DNA of 64,000 nt from Peptococcaceae bacterium CEB3 (GCA_001029295.1 LDXJ01000064.1:248001-312000); one strand, 5' to 3'. Positions 51,925-62,752 are shown, counted from the stretch's first letter. Numbers and translations are program-made. The notes: a model not told the origin generated them from the sequence alone.

Positions 51925-54900
51925 TTGGCTTTGCGTTTTGTTTTAGGAAGGGCGGGCAGCGGCAAGAGCCATTTTTGTCTGGAAGAAATCCGTGCTCGAC
52001 TGCGGGAAGACCCCGGGGGTCCCGGTCTCTTCCTGCTCGTTCCGGAACAGGCCTCTTATCAAATGGAACTGCGCTTAGCGGGGACTCCCGATCTGGGAGG
52101 GATGCTGCGGGCTCAGGTTTTAAGCTTTCGCCGTTTGGGCTGGCGGGTGCTTTCCGAATGCGGGGGCGGTCTGGGGGCGGCACTGGGCGAAATGGGCAAG
52201 CGCATGGTTCTGCGCCGGATCCTCTTGCAGAAGCAAGGGGAGTTGAGTGTTCTGGCCCCATCCGCCAAGCGGCAGGGAATGGCAGACCTTTTGGCGCGCA
52301 CCATTGCCGGATGCAAAGCATACCGGCTCAAGCCGGAGGACTTGGAGCGGACGGCAGAGGCGGCCAGCGGGAAACTGGCGGAGAAACTCAAAGACCTAGC
52401 CTTGATCTTCGGGGAATACGAGCAGACTCTAAGCCGGGGACTGCGGGACCCGGATGACGCTCTGGTGCTCGTGAGCGCAAAACTGGCTCAAATGCCCGGC
52501 CTGCGCCAAGCCGAAGTTTGGCTGGACGGTTTTAAGGGTTTTACGCCCCAGGAACTTATGGTTATTGAACAGCTTTTGCGGGTGTGTTCCCGGATGACTG
52601 TCAGTTTACCGTTGGAACCGGGATTGCTCGGAGGCGAAGGTCCGGCCCCGGCGCAGGAACTGTTTTCGACACCTTGGCAAACCTATTTGGCTTTGCAACG
52701 CATCGCTTTGGCCCAGGGTACGGAAATCCTGGCCGCTGTTCATCTTTTCGGAGGCCGCAGGTTCAAGGGCCCGATTTTGAAGCATGTGGAACAATATTAT
52801 ACTTCTTACCCCGCTCACGTTTATGTCCAACCCGACGGGGGCCCGGGCCAAAGGGAAATCCGGATCGCGACCGCCCCTAATCGCCGGGCGGAGGTGGAGG
52901 GCGCCGCCGGTGAAATCCTTCGCTTGGCCCGGGACGAGGGTTTGCACTGGGACGAGATGGCCCTGCTCACCCGGGACATGTCCGGGTATGCCCGCATGAT
53001 TGAAGATGTCTTTCGGGAATATAATATTCCGCTCTTTCTCGATCAAAAAAGGAACGTGGCTCACCATCCGCTGCCGGAGTTTATCCAGAGTGCCCTGGAG
53101 ATTGTGCGCAGCGATTGGAACTTTGAAGCGGTCTTTCGCTGTCTCAAGACCGGATTCTTCCCCTTGAGCCGGGATGCGGTGGATTGTCTGGAAAACTATT
53201 GTTTAGAACGGGGTATTTCCGGCCGGCGCTGGTTCGAGGACAGAGAATGGCCATCCCCGCCGAGCGGGACGGACCCGGAGGGCACGGTACAAGTCGAAAG
53301 GGCTGACGACGAAGTTTCCGCTCATATAGCACAAGTTGAGAGGGCTGAAAACGAAGTCTCTGCTCATATGGCAGAAATCGAAAGAGCTGACAACGTAGCT
53401 TCCGCCCGCATAGCCGGAGCGCGGCAGACGGTCCTGGGCTCTTTGGCCCGATTCTATGAACACCTGAGTGGGGAGGAACCATTGACGGTTCGCCGCCTGG
53501 CGGAAGAGGTCTATGCTTTGCTGGAAGAAATGGAGATTCCGGACCAGCTGGCCCAGCGGGCCGCCCTTTCTCAAACGTGCGGCCGGATTGAGGAGGGGCA
53601 GCTGCAGTTGCAGATGTGGGAAGGAGTGCTCAACGTCCTCGACGAAATGGTTGCCGGCTTGGGCGAAGAATGTTTGAGTCTGGAAGACTTTGCGCAGATC
53701 CTGGCTTCCGGCACGGAGAACCTGCAACTGGGCTTGATTCCCCCCACGCTTGACCAGGTTCTGGCGGGAGCCTTGGAACGCTCGCGCAATCCCGAAGTGA
53801 GGGTGCTCTTCCTTTTGGGTGCCAACGAGGGAGTGCTCCCGGCTCGTCCCCAAGAACATGGGATCTTCGTGGAGTCCGAACGGGAGGAACTGGCACGGTA
53901 CGGATTGGAGCTGGCTCCGTCAGGGCAGGTGCGCTGGGCGGATGAACAGTTTTTTCTCTATTCCGCCTTGACCCGGGCCGGGGAACAAGTTGTGCTCAGC
54001 TACTCTTTGAGCGATGAAGACGGCAAAGGGATGTTAGCCGCACCTATCGTCAAACGCTTGCAGAGCATGTTTCCGTTTCTTCGCGAAGAACTGTGGGAGC
54101 AACAGCAGGAAGGCCCGGAGGACATAGGCCGGGCGCAGCCGCTTTTTCGGACTTACGCGCTCAAGCTGGGGGAAGCCGGCGGGGAGCTGCCGCCTTTCTG
54201 GCAAGCGGCCAAGCGCTGGTTCCTCTCGCAGCCCGAATGGGCACCTTTGGCGGGGATGCTGGAAGCGGGGAAGCCGGAGAGGCGGAAGGAGGAAAACCTT
54301 CCTCGGGACCTGGCCCGCTCCCTCTATGGCCGCAAGCTCAGGCTCAGTGTTTCCCGCCTGGAGATGTTTAACGGCTGTCCCTTTGCCCATTTCGCCGGTT
54401 ACGGGCTGCGTCTGCGGGAACGGTCGGTTCATCGTTTAGCCGGCCCGGACTTGGGGCAGTTTTTCCATCGCCTGTTACACGACTTTGCCCGGACGGTCCG
54501 TCGGGAGGGACTGGACTGGGGCCGGCTCAGTCAAGAGGAATCCCGGCAAATACTCGGCCGGTTGACGGATTTGGCGGCTCCGGACCTCCAGCATGAAATT
54601 CTGCTCAGCAGTGCCCGCTATCGCTTCTTGACCCGGAGACTTCAAAAGACCGTGCACCGGGCGGTCTTAGTCTTGGCGGAACATGCCCGCCGGGGTCGTT
54701 TCGTGCCAGTGAGCTTGGAGTTGCCCTTCGGTGAGGCGGGATTGCCGACCACCGAAATTCCTTTGTCCGGAAATAATTCACTGCGCTTAGTGGGACAGAT
54801 CGACCGGGTCGATGCAGCCTGTCTGGAGGGAAAAGTTTACCTGCGCGTCCTCGACTATAAGTCGCATGAGCAGGTGTTGAGCTTGGAGAGAGTCTATCAC

Positions 54901-55596
54901 GGGTTGAATATCCAGTTGGTCACTTATTTGGATGCCGCTCTCCAAGGCGCGGAAGTGCTTTTGCGCCGGGCGGGGGAGATTCTGGGGCCGGAAGCGGCTC
55001 AAGCGGCGGAAGTTTTGCCGGCGGGTTTTCTCTATTTCCCGGTGATCGATCCCATGCTTGACAATGAACTGCCGCTGCCCGACGGCGAGTTGGAGGAACG
55101 CAGGCTGAAGGCTATTAAAGTTGACGGCTACCTTTTGGCGGATCAGGCGGTATTGCAAGCCATGGATCGACGCCTGGCCGAAGGAGAATCAGAGCTTTTG
55201 CGTCTCAAAATGAATAAGGACGGCAGTCTGAGGCAGGGAAGCAAAGTCTTGAGCAGCGAAGAGTTTGCCCTCTTGTGCACACATCTTGGGCGGGTTGTCA
55301 GAGAAGGGGGAGAGCGGATTCTGGCGGGTGAGATCGGGATCCGTCCGTTCAAGCTGGGACAGGCAACCGCTTGCCGCTATTGTTCGTACCGGCCGGTGTG
55401 CCATTTTGAAGAGGGCTACCGCAATCTGCCCAAGCTCGGAAACGCGGAGATTTGGCAAAGGCTGCGGGACCAGACTGCCGTCGAAGAACCCGGCCCGGGA
55501 CAGCCGGCTTCATCAGCAGCCGAAGAACCCAGCCCGGGGCAGCCGGCCTCAGCGGATGCCGAAGAACTGTTTTGGTTAGGGGAGACAAGAGAATGA
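51925..55596 (+). CDS. addB: ATP-dependent helicase/deoxyribonuclease subunit B
   Basis: 1223 residues. Walker A G-R-A-G-S-G-K-S (residues 8-15). The C-terminal nuclease has L-D-Y-K-S and the iron-sulfur staple: an N-terminal cysteine (F-N-G-C-P-F) and C-R-Y-C-S-Y-R-P-V-C near the end. With AddA it resects double-strand breaks and loads RecA. A three-unit 14-residue repeat interrupts it at about 456-497, and the C-terminus has a second duplication (E-E-P-G-P-G-Q-P-A-S / E-E-P-S-P-G-Q-P-A-S). The TTG at 51925 has GGGGG nine bases upstream. The stop overlaps addA (ATGA). Confidence 0.95.
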   Translation: MALRFVLGRAGSGKSHFCLEEIRARLREDPGGPGLFLLVPEQASYQMELRLAGTPDLGGMLRAQVLSFRRLGWRVLSECGGGLGAALGEMGKRMVLRRILLQKQGELSVLAPSAKRQGMADLLARTIAGCKAYRLKPEDLERTAEAASGKLAEKLKDLALIFGEYEQTLSRGLRDPDDALVLVSAKLAQMPGLRQAEVWLDGFKGFTPQELMVIEQLLRVCSRMTVSLPLEPGLLGGEGPAPAQELFSTPWQTYLALQRIALAQGTEILAAVHLFGGRRFKGPILKHVEQYYTSYPAHVYVQPDGGPGQREIRIATAPNRRAEVEGAAGEILRLARDEGLHWDEMALLTRDMSGYARMIEDVFREYNIPLFLDQKRNVAHHPLPEFIQSALEIVRSDWNFEAVFRCLKTGFFPLSRDAVDCLENYCLERGISGRRWFEDREWPSPPSGTDPEGTVQVERADDEVSAHIAQVERAENEVSAHMAEIERADNVASARIAGARQTVLGSLARFYEHLSGEEPLTVRRLAEEVYALLEEMEIPDQLAQRAALSQTCGRIEEGQLQLQMWEGVLNVLDEMVAGLGEECLSLEDFAQILASGTENLQLGLIPPTLDQVLAGALERSRNPEVRVLFLLGANEGVLPARPQEHGIFVESEREELARYGLELAPSGQVRWADEQFFLYSALTRAGEQVVLSYSLSDEDGKGMLAAPIVKRLQSMFPFLREELWEQQQEGPEDIGRAQPLFRTYALKLGEAGGELPPFWQAAKRWFLSQPEWAPLAGMLEAGKPERRKEENLPRDLARSLYGRKLRLSVSRLEMFNGCPFAHFAGYGLRLRERSVHRLAGPDLGQFFHRLLHDFARTVRREGLDWGRLSQEESRQILGRLTDLAAPDLQHEILLSSARYRFLTRRLQKTVHRAVLVLAEHARRGRFVPVSLELPFGEAGLPTTEIPLSGNNSLRLVGQIDRVDAACLEGKVYLRVLDYKSHEQVLSLERVYHGLNIQLVTYLDAALQGAEVLLRRAGEILGPEAAQAAEVLPAGFLYFPVIDPMLDNELPLPDGELEERRLKAIKVDGYLLADQAVLQAMDRRLAEGESELLRLKMNKDGSLRQGSKVLSSEEFALLCTHLGRVVREGGERILAGEIGIRPFKLGQATACRYCSYRPVCHFEEGYRNLPKLGNAEIWQRLRDQTAVEEPGPGQPASSAAEEPSPGQPASADAEELFWLGETRE
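53290..53415 (+). repeat. 42-base tandem repeat inside addB (three units)
   Basis: Three units at 53290-53331, 53332-53373 and 53374-53415 encode Q-V-E-R-A-D-D-E-V-S-A-H-I-A, Q-V-E-R-A-E-N-E-V-S-A-H-M-A and E-I-E-R-A-D-N-V-A-S-A-R-I-A. The frame is kept and divergence falls mostly on third positions and conservative changes. Confidence 0.9.
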
Positions 55597-58500
55597 GCGA
55601 GAAAAAGTGGACACCGGAGCAGGAAGCGGCCATCGGGGAGCGGGGCGAAATCCTGGTGGCGGCGGCTGCCGGTTCAGGTAAGACCGCAGTCCTGGTGGAA
55701 CGGTTGTTGAGGCGTATTTTGGACCGGGCGGAGGCAGTAGACGTGGACCGGTTTTTGGTGGTAACTTTTACCAAGGCGGCTGCTCAGGAAATGCGCGCCA
55801 GAATACGCCTCACTCTGGAAGATCGCCTTTTTGCCGAGAGTAGTCCGGAGGATTCGCAACGCCTGCAGCGTCAATTAAATCTCTTGCCCAGAGCGGACAT
55901 TACGAATTTGCATGCTTTCTGCCTTGATCTGATCCGTCGCTATTTTTACTGCTTAGAGTTGGATCCCGATGTGAGGGTGGCCGGCGAGGAGGAAATCGGG
56001 ATCTTAAAGCAGGATGTGTTGGCCGCGGTTTTCGAGGCCGGCTATGAGGCGGAGGACCCCGTCTTTCTTGAGTTGGTCGAAGGGTTTGGGTCAGACCGGG
56101 GGGACGAGCCCCTGATGGCGGAGGTGCTGCGCCTTTACGAGTTCGCCCGCAGTCAGCCTGAGCCGGAAGGCTGGTTGGGCGGCCTGCGCCGGGCCTACTC
56201 TTGGGCGGATGAGTTTGCCTTGCTCGAGAGCCCTTGGGGCCAAAGCGTGAAAGAGGGCATCCGGGACAAGTTAGCGGAGATCGTTTCCTTGTTAAGCCAG
56301 GCGGAAAATTTGGCCCTAAGCCCCGATGGCCCGTCCAATTACCGGGAGACGCTGGCCGAAGACCTAGAGCAAATGCGGGAACTCACGCGGATCGTCGCGG
56401 AGGAGAGATGGGGGTCTCTCGCCCAGGCGATTGAAGGTGTGCGCTTCGGGCGCCTGCCCGGGCGGCGCGGGAACAAAAATGCCGGTCTGACTGAAGAGGT
56501 CAAACACTGGCGCGACGCCGCTAAGAAAAGCTTCGAGGCTTGGAAAAAAGGGAGGGTTTGGGAACTGTCCAGCCAGGTGCGGGGCCTAAATGAAATGGCC
56601 CGTCCGGCAGAGGGGCTGGTGCGCTTGACCGGCTCTTTTGCCGCGGCTTTTGCCCAGGCTAAACGTCAACGCAACATCCTGGATTTCAATGACCTGGAAC
56701 ACTTCGCCTTGCGTCTCCTGACAGACCGCAATGGGGTTGCGGAGACTTTGCGGAAGCAATACGCGGAAATCTTGGTCGATGAATATCAGGACATCAACGC
56801 GGTCCAGGAAAGGATCATCCGGTGTATCGCCGGCACAGGGAAGGACCTTTTCCTGGTGGGCGACGTGAAGCAGAGTATTTACCGCTTTCGCATGGCCGAT
56901 CCGGGCCTTTTTTTGGCCAAATACCGTACTTTTCCCCATTGGCGGGGTCCGGGCCTGCCGAGGGAGTCTCAATCTCTGGTCGTCGACCTGGCTAAGAATT
57001 TCCGCAGCCGCCGGGAAATTTTAGCCGGCGTCAACTTCGTTTTTCGGCAGATTATGACGGAGGAAGCGGGAGAGATTGCCTATGATGAGCGGGCGGCCTT
57101 GCGGTACGGAGCGGCTTATGCCGGGAGCGCGCCCGGCTTAACCACGGCGGAGGGTCCGATCGAGGTTCACTTGTTGTCTCCGGTACAACAGGTGCAGCAG
57201 GAAAGCGGAGGGGGTACTGATGAGGCCGGCACTGCGGAAAATGGGACCCAAGACAAAACCGGCGCAGTGGGAACCTGTGCCGCAGATAAAACCGGCGCGG
57301 CCGAAACCCTTGCCGGAGGGGATGGGGAACCTCCCGAAGAGGAAGAAAGGGACGCCAACCGTCAGGAGGCCTTCCTGGTGGCGCGAAGAATCCGGGCCAT
57401 GGTCGAACAGGGCGGCGAGTTCCAAGTCTATGACGCCGAGTTGAAAAGCTACCGGGGGGTGCGCTACAGCGACATCGTCGTCTTGCAGCGTTCCCAGGCC
57501 TCAGTCGGGCCTCTGTATGTGGAAGAGTTCAACCGGGCCGGCGTTCCTGTATTCGCCGAAACCGGAAGCGGCTATTTCGCGGCCGGGGAAGTGGAAACGG
57601 TCGTCTCCCTCTTGCGGGTCATTGATAACCCCAGGCAGGATATTCCGCTGGCAGCGGTGCTCCGGTCGGCTTTCGCCGGCTTCAACGGCAGCGACCTCGG
57701 CAAATTGCGGGCCCTTTTGCCCGAGGGGGACTTTTACGAACCTTTGACATTGGCGGCTTGGGCCGGAGAGCCGGAGGAGATCACCGGGCCGGGAAATCCG
57801 GAACCGGGGCAATCCCGGGCGCAGGTTGACCCGGATAGCGGCTCCGGGAGGGAAAGAAGCCCGGGGATGGGTAATTATGCCGGGTATAGCGGAGAGATAG
57901 AAGATATTCTCCAGGCTCACCAGTCCACTTGGCCCGTGCTGTTGGAACGGTCGCACCGCTTGCCCCGGGAGGTTAAAGAGAAGGCGGTCAAATTTTGGCG
58001 TCGCCTCCAAAGTTGGCGTGACTACTCTGTCCACAATTCGTTAGCGGATCTTATCTCTCTCATTTACCGGGAAACGGGTTATCCCGCTTATTGCGGTACT
58101 CTCCCGGGCGGAGCCCAGCGCTTGGCCAACCTTGAGGCTCTCTATGACCGGGCTTGCCAATTTGAGCAAACGCATTACCGCGGACTGTTCCGCTTTCTGC
58201 GTTTCCTTGAGCGCTTCCGGGAAGAGGGGCAGGATATGGGGCAGGCCAGAAACCTGGGCGAGAAGGAAAACGTCGTTCGGCTTATGACAATTCACGCCAG
58301 CAAAGGTTTGGAGTTTCCCGTGGTTTTTGTGGTGGGTTTGGGCCGGGCTTTTAATACGGCCAACCTGGCGGGGACGGTACTCATTCATCCCGATCTCGGC
58401 TTGGGCCTGCCGATTCTGGATTTTGAACGCCGTGTGCGCTATCCTTCTTTCATCCAGCAGGCGATTCGTCAACGTTTGAGCAGGGATTTCCTGGCTGAAG

Positions 58501-60023
58501 AACTGAGGCTTCTTTATGTCGCTCTCACGCGGGCCAAGGAGAAACTCCTTCTTTACGGCAGCATTGCCAACCCGGACCGGACTCTGGCGCAATGGTGTTC
58601 TGAGGCTGGAGACGGGGAAGGCCCTCTGCCGGCCGGCCGTTTGCGTGGGGCTCGCCGATTTTTGGATTGGATCGGGCCGGCCCTGGCCCGGCATCCTCAA
58701 CAGCCTTTCGGGTCAGCGCCGGCGGAAAGTGCCGAAGGCGCGTTGACGGAGGAGGACTCCCTCTGGCAGGTCTTCATTCACCGGGGCTGCGAGGAAGAGC
58801 AACGGGCTTTGAGCGAAGTGACGGCGAAAGCCAATGTCTTGAGCGAGGGCGTCAACGCCGCCGCGCCGGACGCCCAAGCGGGAAAGACGGTCGCGGCGGG
58901 TGAACGGGAAGGGAGCGAGGCTCTCGACGGGGTCATTTGCGGGTCCGAGAAAAGAGCGAACGAAGGGACGGCCGGGGACGAACCAGAGGAGGAGTACGCG
59001 CAGCAGACCGGCGAGGAAGACGCCGAGAAAGCTAGCGAGGAGGACGCAGAGGAAGCCGACGAGGAGTATGCGGAGACAGTCGACGAGGAATACGCTGAGA
59101 CAGTCGACGAGGAATGCGCGGAGAAGGTCGTCAAGGATTATGAGGCGGAGATTGCGAGGCGGCTGGCCTGGGTCTATCCGTGGCAAGAAGAAGCGGCCGG
59201 ACCGGCTAAGACCAGTGTCAGTGAGTTGAAACGCCGTCAATTTGAGGAGTCTGCGGACGCGGTTGAGTCGTCTCCTCATCAGAGAGCGGCGCAGCCAGCT
59301 CTAAGACCTAAATTTCTGCAGGGGGAAAAAGAGCCGACAGCCGCCGAACGGGGAATTACCCTGCACAGCGCTATGCAGCATATTCCACTCGCGCTCTGGG
59401 CGGAGCGTTTGGTGGACAGGCGGGCGGAGGAAAGAACATCCGTCCTAGCTCAACTTGTGGCTGACTACGGGCGTTTTTTGGCGGAGGAAGAAATCCTTCA
59501 CCCCCAACAGGTGGTCTCACTGCCCTGGGGAAGTATCGTCCGTTTCTTTTGCGGTCCTTTGGGGGAACGTATGCTCACCGCTGCGGAGGTGAGACGGGAA
59601 GTTCCTTTCACCTTGGCGCTGCCGGCGGCAGAAGGCTGTTTGCCCCAGTTGGTGCAAGGGGTTATGGATGCCCTTCTCTTTCCGGCGAACCCTGAGCCCG
59701 GTTCGGGGAGGCGGAAGGTCGAACTGGTCGACTATAAGACCGATCACTTGCCGGCTGCCGGACAGAGTAAGACGGACGCGAAGGACAGTGGCGATCTGAG
59801 CTCTGCCCCGGAAGCAAACGATGAGACAAACGATGAAGTGAGAAAGATCTTGACTAAACGGTATAGTTTGCAAATGGCCTATTACCTGGCTGCCGCGGAG
59901 AAACTTCTGCGAGTGGAAGTGAATCGGGTCACACTCTACGCCTTTGGGCCGGAGCGGGAAGTGGTGCTTCCCGCAGCGCCCCTGCGTGCCATGCTGCGAA
60001 AAGAAAAGAGGGAGCGAGGTTAG
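55593..60023 (+). CDS. addA: ATP-dependent helicase/nuclease subunit A
   Basis: 1476 residues, some 230 more than usual. UvrD-type helicase: Q motif and Walker A A-A-A-G-S-G-K-T (about 27-34), Walker B V-D-E-Y-Q-D-I-N (about 395), M-T-I-H-A-S-K-G-L-E-F-P (about 898), Y-V-A-L-T-R-A-K-E. The RecB nuclease has V-D-Y-K-T-D-H (about 1378). The extra length lies in four hydrophilic insertions at about 530-588, 728-767, 1069-1189 and 1390-1416. The third is strongly acidic and repetitive. All motifs are intact, so the enzyme is probably functional. Starts inside addB. Confidence 0.95.
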   Translation: MSEKKWTPEQEAAIGERGEILVAAAAGSGKTAVLVERLLRRILDRAEAVDVDRFLVVTFTKAAAQEMRARIRLTLEDRLFAESSPEDSQRLQRQLNLLPRADITNLHAFCLDLIRRYFYCLELDPDVRVAGEEEIGILKQDVLAAVFEAGYEAEDPVFLELVEGFGSDRGDEPLMAEVLRLYEFARSQPEPEGWLGGLRRAYSWADEFALLESPWGQSVKEGIRDKLAEIVSLLSQAENLALSPDGPSNYRETLAEDLEQMRELTRIVAEERWGSLAQAIEGVRFGRLPGRRGNKNAGLTEEVKHWRDAAKKSFEAWKKGRVWELSSQVRGLNEMARPAEGLVRLTGSFAAAFAQAKRQRNILDFNDLEHFALRLLTDRNGVAETLRKQYAEILVDEYQDINAVQERIIRCIAGTGKDLFLVGDVKQSIYRFRMADPGLFLAKYRTFPHWRGPGLPRESQSLVVDLAKNFRSRREILAGVNFVFRQIMTEEAGEIAYDERAALRYGAAYAGSAPGLTTAEGPIEVHLLSPVQQVQQESGGGTDEAGTAENGTQDKTGAVGTCAADKTGAAETLAGGDGEPPEEEERDANRQEAFLVARRIRAMVEQGGEFQVYDAELKSYRGVRYSDIVVLQRSQASVGPLYVEEFNRAGVPVFAETGSGYFAAGEVETVVSLLRVIDNPRQDIPLAAVLRSAFAGFNGSDLGKLRALLPEGDFYEPLTLAAWAGEPEEITGPGNPEPGQSRAQVDPDSGSGRERSPGMGNYAGYSGEIEDILQAHQSTWPVLLERSHRLPREVKEKAVKFWRRLQSWRDYSVHNSLADLISLIYRETGYPAYCGTLPGGAQRLANLEALYDRACQFEQTHYRGLFRFLRFLERFREEGQDMGQARNLGEKENVVRLMTIHASKGLEFPVVFVVGLGRAFNTANLAGTVLIHPDLGLGLPILDFERRVRYPSFIQQAIRQRLSRDFLAEELRLLYVALTRAKEKLLLYGSIANPDRTLAQWCSEAGDGEGPLPAGRLRGARRFLDWIGPALARHPQQPFGSAPAESAEGALTEEDSLWQVFIHRGCEEEQRALSEVTAKANVLSEGVNAAAPDAQAGKTVAAGEREGSEALDGVICGSEKRANEGTAGDEPEEEYAQQTGEEDAEKASEEDAEEADEEYAETVDEEYAETVDEECAEKVVKDYEAEIARRLAWVYPWQEEAAGPAKTSVSELKRRQFEESADAVESSPHQRAAQPALRPKFLQGEKEPTAAERGITLHSAMQHIPLALWAERLVDRRAEERTSVLAQLVADYGRFLAEEEILHPQQVVSLPWGSIVRFFCGPLGERMLTAAEVRREVPFTLALPAAEGCLPQLVQGVMDALLFPANPEPGSGRRKVELVDYKTDHLPAAGQSKTDAKDSGDLSSAPEANDETNDEVRKILTKRYSLQMAYYLAAAEKLLRVEVNRVTLYAFGPEREVVLPAAPLRAMLRKEKRERG
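59058..59129 (+). repeat. 24-base tandem repeat inside addA (three units)
   Basis: Units 59058-59081, 59082-59105 and 59106-59129 encode D-E-E-Y-A-E-T-V, D-E-E-Y-A-E-T-V and D-E-E-C-A-E-K-V. Related acidic E-E-D-A-E units precede them. Confidence 0.9.
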
Positions 60024-60444
60024 ACTCGCCGCGCTGGGCCGGGGCCGGAGCGTGGCCACAACGGCGCCAAAGCGGCGCGGGCTCACAGGCGCAAGGGATA
60101 ACCGAAGCACGGCTGGGCGGGTCTGTGTTGCTCGTGCCGCCGCTCCGAGCGAGCCCCGCGTTGCCGATGGGTGGATGGTGCCTGAGGCAGCCGAGCAGGA
60201 TCACGTTGTGGGTGGTGGCAGCCTGTGCCCGGGCGGGCTACCCTTGCAAGGGCGGCGGGAATGTTCTGACGAACCTATGGTCGACGGTGTTGTCGGGAAT
60301 GTTCGAATGTTTCTCACATAAACCCCTTAACGTTGACGCAAAATTTTGGTATGATAGAAAAAACAATCTATTTGTTTGCGCGAAAAAACAAAGGCCGTTT
60401 GCGACTCGGCAAAAAGGGCCTGCGACAGCGGGAGGGGGAGGAAG
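60024..60444 (+). other. Noncoding spacer upstream of the methylmalonyl-CoA mutase genes
   Basis: GC-rich first part with no gene, then an AT-rich promoter end. I looked for a cobalamin riboswitch because the downstream enzyme uses B12, but the B12 box is absent. A promoter is listed separately. Confidence 0.5.
60327..60355 (+). promoter_or_regulatory. Putative sigma-A promoter of the methylmalonyl-CoA pathway genes
   Basis: TTAACG (60327-60332), 17-base spacer, TATGAT (60350-60355), 90 bases before the ATG. Confidence 0.55.
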
Positions 60445-62118
60445 ATGGAAGAAAGCGGCGAGGGCATAGCCAAAGACAAGGAGACTTGGGAAAAACGCCA
60501 TTTCCGGGGAGGAAAGAACACTGAACGACAGGAGACATTCCGGACGGATTCGGACTTATCCATTGCCAGGGTCTATACCCCGTCAGACCTGGAGGGGATG
60601 GAGTATGCGAGGGATTTGGGTTTTCCGGGGGAGTATCCCTACACGCGGGGAGTTCGCCCGAACATGTACCGGGGCCGCTTCTGGACAATGCGTCAGTACG
60701 CCGGCTTTGGTACGGCGGAGGAAACCAACAGTCGGTTCAAATACCTTCTGGAGCAGGGTCAGACCGGTCTCAGCGTAGCTTTCGACTTGGTGACTCAAAT
60801 AGGCTACGATTCGGATCACCCTTTGGCAGAGGGAGAAGTGGGCAAAGTGGGGGTAGCGATTGACTCGTTGGCCGATATGGAGGTTCTCTTTGCCGGGATT
60901 CCTCTGGATAAAGTCAGTACGTCGATGACCATCAATGCCCCGGCCGCCGTCCTGCTGGCAATGTACGTCGCTTTGGCGGAAAAGCGGGGGATAGGGCAGG
61001 AGAAACTGGCCGGGACGATCCAGAATGACATTTTGAAAGAGTATATGGCGAGGGGAACTTATATTTTCCCTCCGGCCCCTTCTATGCGGTTGATCACCGA
61101 CGCCTTTCAGTACTGCGCTGAAAACTTGCCCAACTGGAACACGATCAGTATCAGCGGCTATCACATCCGGGAGGCGGGAGCCACCGCCGTGCAGGAAGTC
61201 GCTTTTACCCTGGCGGACGGAATCGCCTATGTTCAAGCGGCCGTCGACTCCGGACTGAAGGTGGATGATTTTGCCCCGCGCCTTTCCTTTTTCTTCGGCG
61301 CCCACGCTAATTTCTTCGAAGAGATTGCCAAGTTCCGGGCTGCCCGGCGCATTTGGGCCAAAATCATGCGAGAACGTTTTGGGGCCGTCGATGCGAAATC
61401 CCTGATGCTGCGTTTTCACACCCAAACCGCCGGTTCGACTTTGACTGCTCAGCAGCCGGAAGTGAATACGGTCCGGGTTGCCTTTCAGGCTCTGAGTGCG
61501 GTTCTCGGCGGGACACAGTCCCTGCATACCAATGCTTGGGATGAGGCGTTGGCTTTGCCGACGGAAAGTTCGGCCCTCCTGGCTTTGCGCACCCAGCAGG
61601 TGATTGCCCACGAATTGGGAGTGGCGGATTCCGTGGACCCCCTGGCCGGATCTTACCTGCTGGAAAAGTTGACGAACGACCTGGAGGAAGAGGTCTGGCG
61701 TTATCTGGCCAAGATCGACGAACTCGGGGGGGCGGTGAGGGCCATCGAGTTGGGTTTCCAACAAAAGGAGATACAGGCCAGCGCTTACCGCTATCAAATG
61801 GATATTGAGCAGGGAAACAAGGTGGTCGTCGGAGTCAATAAATTTGCCGGTGAGGAAGTTCCTCCTCAGGGGCTTTGGCAAACCGATCCCCGGGTAGAAA
61901 ATGATCAGAAGGAAAAACTGGCTCTTCTGAAAAAAGGACGGAATCCGGCTGTAGTCCAGGCCCATTTGGAGCAGCTGAGGAGGGCGGCGGCAGGGGAAGA
62001 AAACCTAGTGCCCCCCATGATCGCCGCGGTGCGCGATTATGTCACATTGGGAGAAATCTGCGGCATCTTGCGGGAAGTGTTCGGTTCCTATGAGAAGGAT
62101 AGTTTTGTCAGGGCTTAG
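60445..62118 (+). CDS. mcmA1: Methylmalonyl-CoA mutase, large (substrate-binding) subunit
   Basis: 557 residues. TIM-barrel mutase: [44 protein letters not shown] and [10 protein letters not shown]. The Y-T-R-G and R-Q-Y-A-G substrate segments are typical of methylmalonyl- rather than isobutyryl-CoA mutases. The cobalamin domain is on a separate gene (archaeal/clostridial arrangement). The ATG at 60445 follows GGGGGAGGAAG. Confidence 0.95.
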   Translation: MEESGEGIAKDKETWEKRHFRGGKNTERQETFRTDSDLSIARVYTPSDLEGMEYARDLGFPGEYPYTRGVRPNMYRGRFWTMRQYAGFGTAEETNSRFKYLLEQGQTGLSVAFDLVTQIGYDSDHPLAEGEVGKVGVAIDSLADMEVLFAGIPLDKVSTSMTINAPAAVLLAMYVALAEKRGIGQEKLAGTIQNDILKEYMARGTYIFPPAPSMRLITDAFQYCAENLPNWNTISISGYHIREAGATAVQEVAFTLADGIAYVQAAVDSGLKVDDFAPRLSFFFGAHANFFEEIAKFRAARRIWAKIMRERFGAVDAKSLMLRFHTQTAGSTLTAQQPEVNTVRVAFQALSAVLGGTQSLHTNAWDEALALPTESSALLALRTQQVIAHELGVADSVDPLAGSYLLEKLTNDLEEEVWRYLAKIDELGGAVRAIELGFQQKEIQASAYRYQMDIEQGNKVVVGVNKFAGEEVPPQGLWQTDPRVENDQKEKLALLKKGRNPAVVQAHLEQLRRAAAGEENLVPPMIAAVRDYVTLGEICGILREVFGSYEKDSFVRA

Positions 62119-62129
62119 GGGGGCATAAG

Positions 62130-62534
62130 ATGGAGAACCAGCGAAGAATTCGGGTTTTGGTCGGCAAAGTGGGATTGGACGGGCATGACCGGGGGGCCAA
62201 AGTCATCGCTCAAGCTTTGCGGGATGCGGGAATGGAAGTGATTTACACAGGCTTGCGCCAGACGCCGGCCCAAATCGTGGAAGCGGCCCTGCAAGAGGAC
62301 GTGCAGGTGATCGGGATCAGTATTCTGTCCGGAGCGCACAACCACCTTCTGCCGAAGATAACGGAGTTGTTGGCGGCGGAAGGAGCGGAAGACATCCCGG
62401 TCATAGCGGGAGGGGTCATTCCTTATGAAGACCGCACTTTCCTGGAGAAGTCTGGGGTCAGGAGAATATTCAGCCCCGGAACCGCGACTACTGAAATCGT
62501 CCGTTTTGTCCGGGAACTGGCCCGGCAGGGGTGA
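62130..62534 (+). CDS. mcmA2: Methylmalonyl-CoA mutase, cobalamin-binding subunit
   Basis: 134 residues. D-G-H-D-R-G (17-22) supplies the axial histidine His19; G-I-S-I-L-S-G-A-H and V-I-A-G-G-V-I-P complete the B12-binding fold. Eleven bases after the large subunit. Together they interconvert succinyl-CoA and R-methylmalonyl-CoA. The usual GTPase chaperone meaB is not next to it. Confidence 0.96.
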   Translation: MENQRRIRVLVGKVGLDGHDRGAKVIAQALRDAGMEVIYTGLRQTPAQIVEAALQEDVQVIGISILSGAHNHLLPKITELLAAEGAEDIPVIAGGVIPYEDRTFLEKSGVRRIFSPGTATTEIVRFVRELARQG

Positions 62535-62752
62535 ATTGGCCTTTATCACTGATTTCAGAACATTGCTGCAAGAGAAAACTGAGATAGGCACTGGGGGATA
62601 CTCCACACGTTCCCCGCTTTGCGGTGAGTGTCCAAACATCTTCATCTCGACCGTAGGGGTCGGAGCTTTATGCGCAGAGTATTGGTAAAATACGTGCCAA
62701 ATCTAAATTTTTTCGAAAAATGACATCGTTTTCTGACGGGAGAGGAGTACTC

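Noticed and set aside
60024-60326. Cobalamin riboswitch upstream of the methylmalonyl-CoA mutase genes
   Set aside because: The B12 box and the other conserved blocks are absent.
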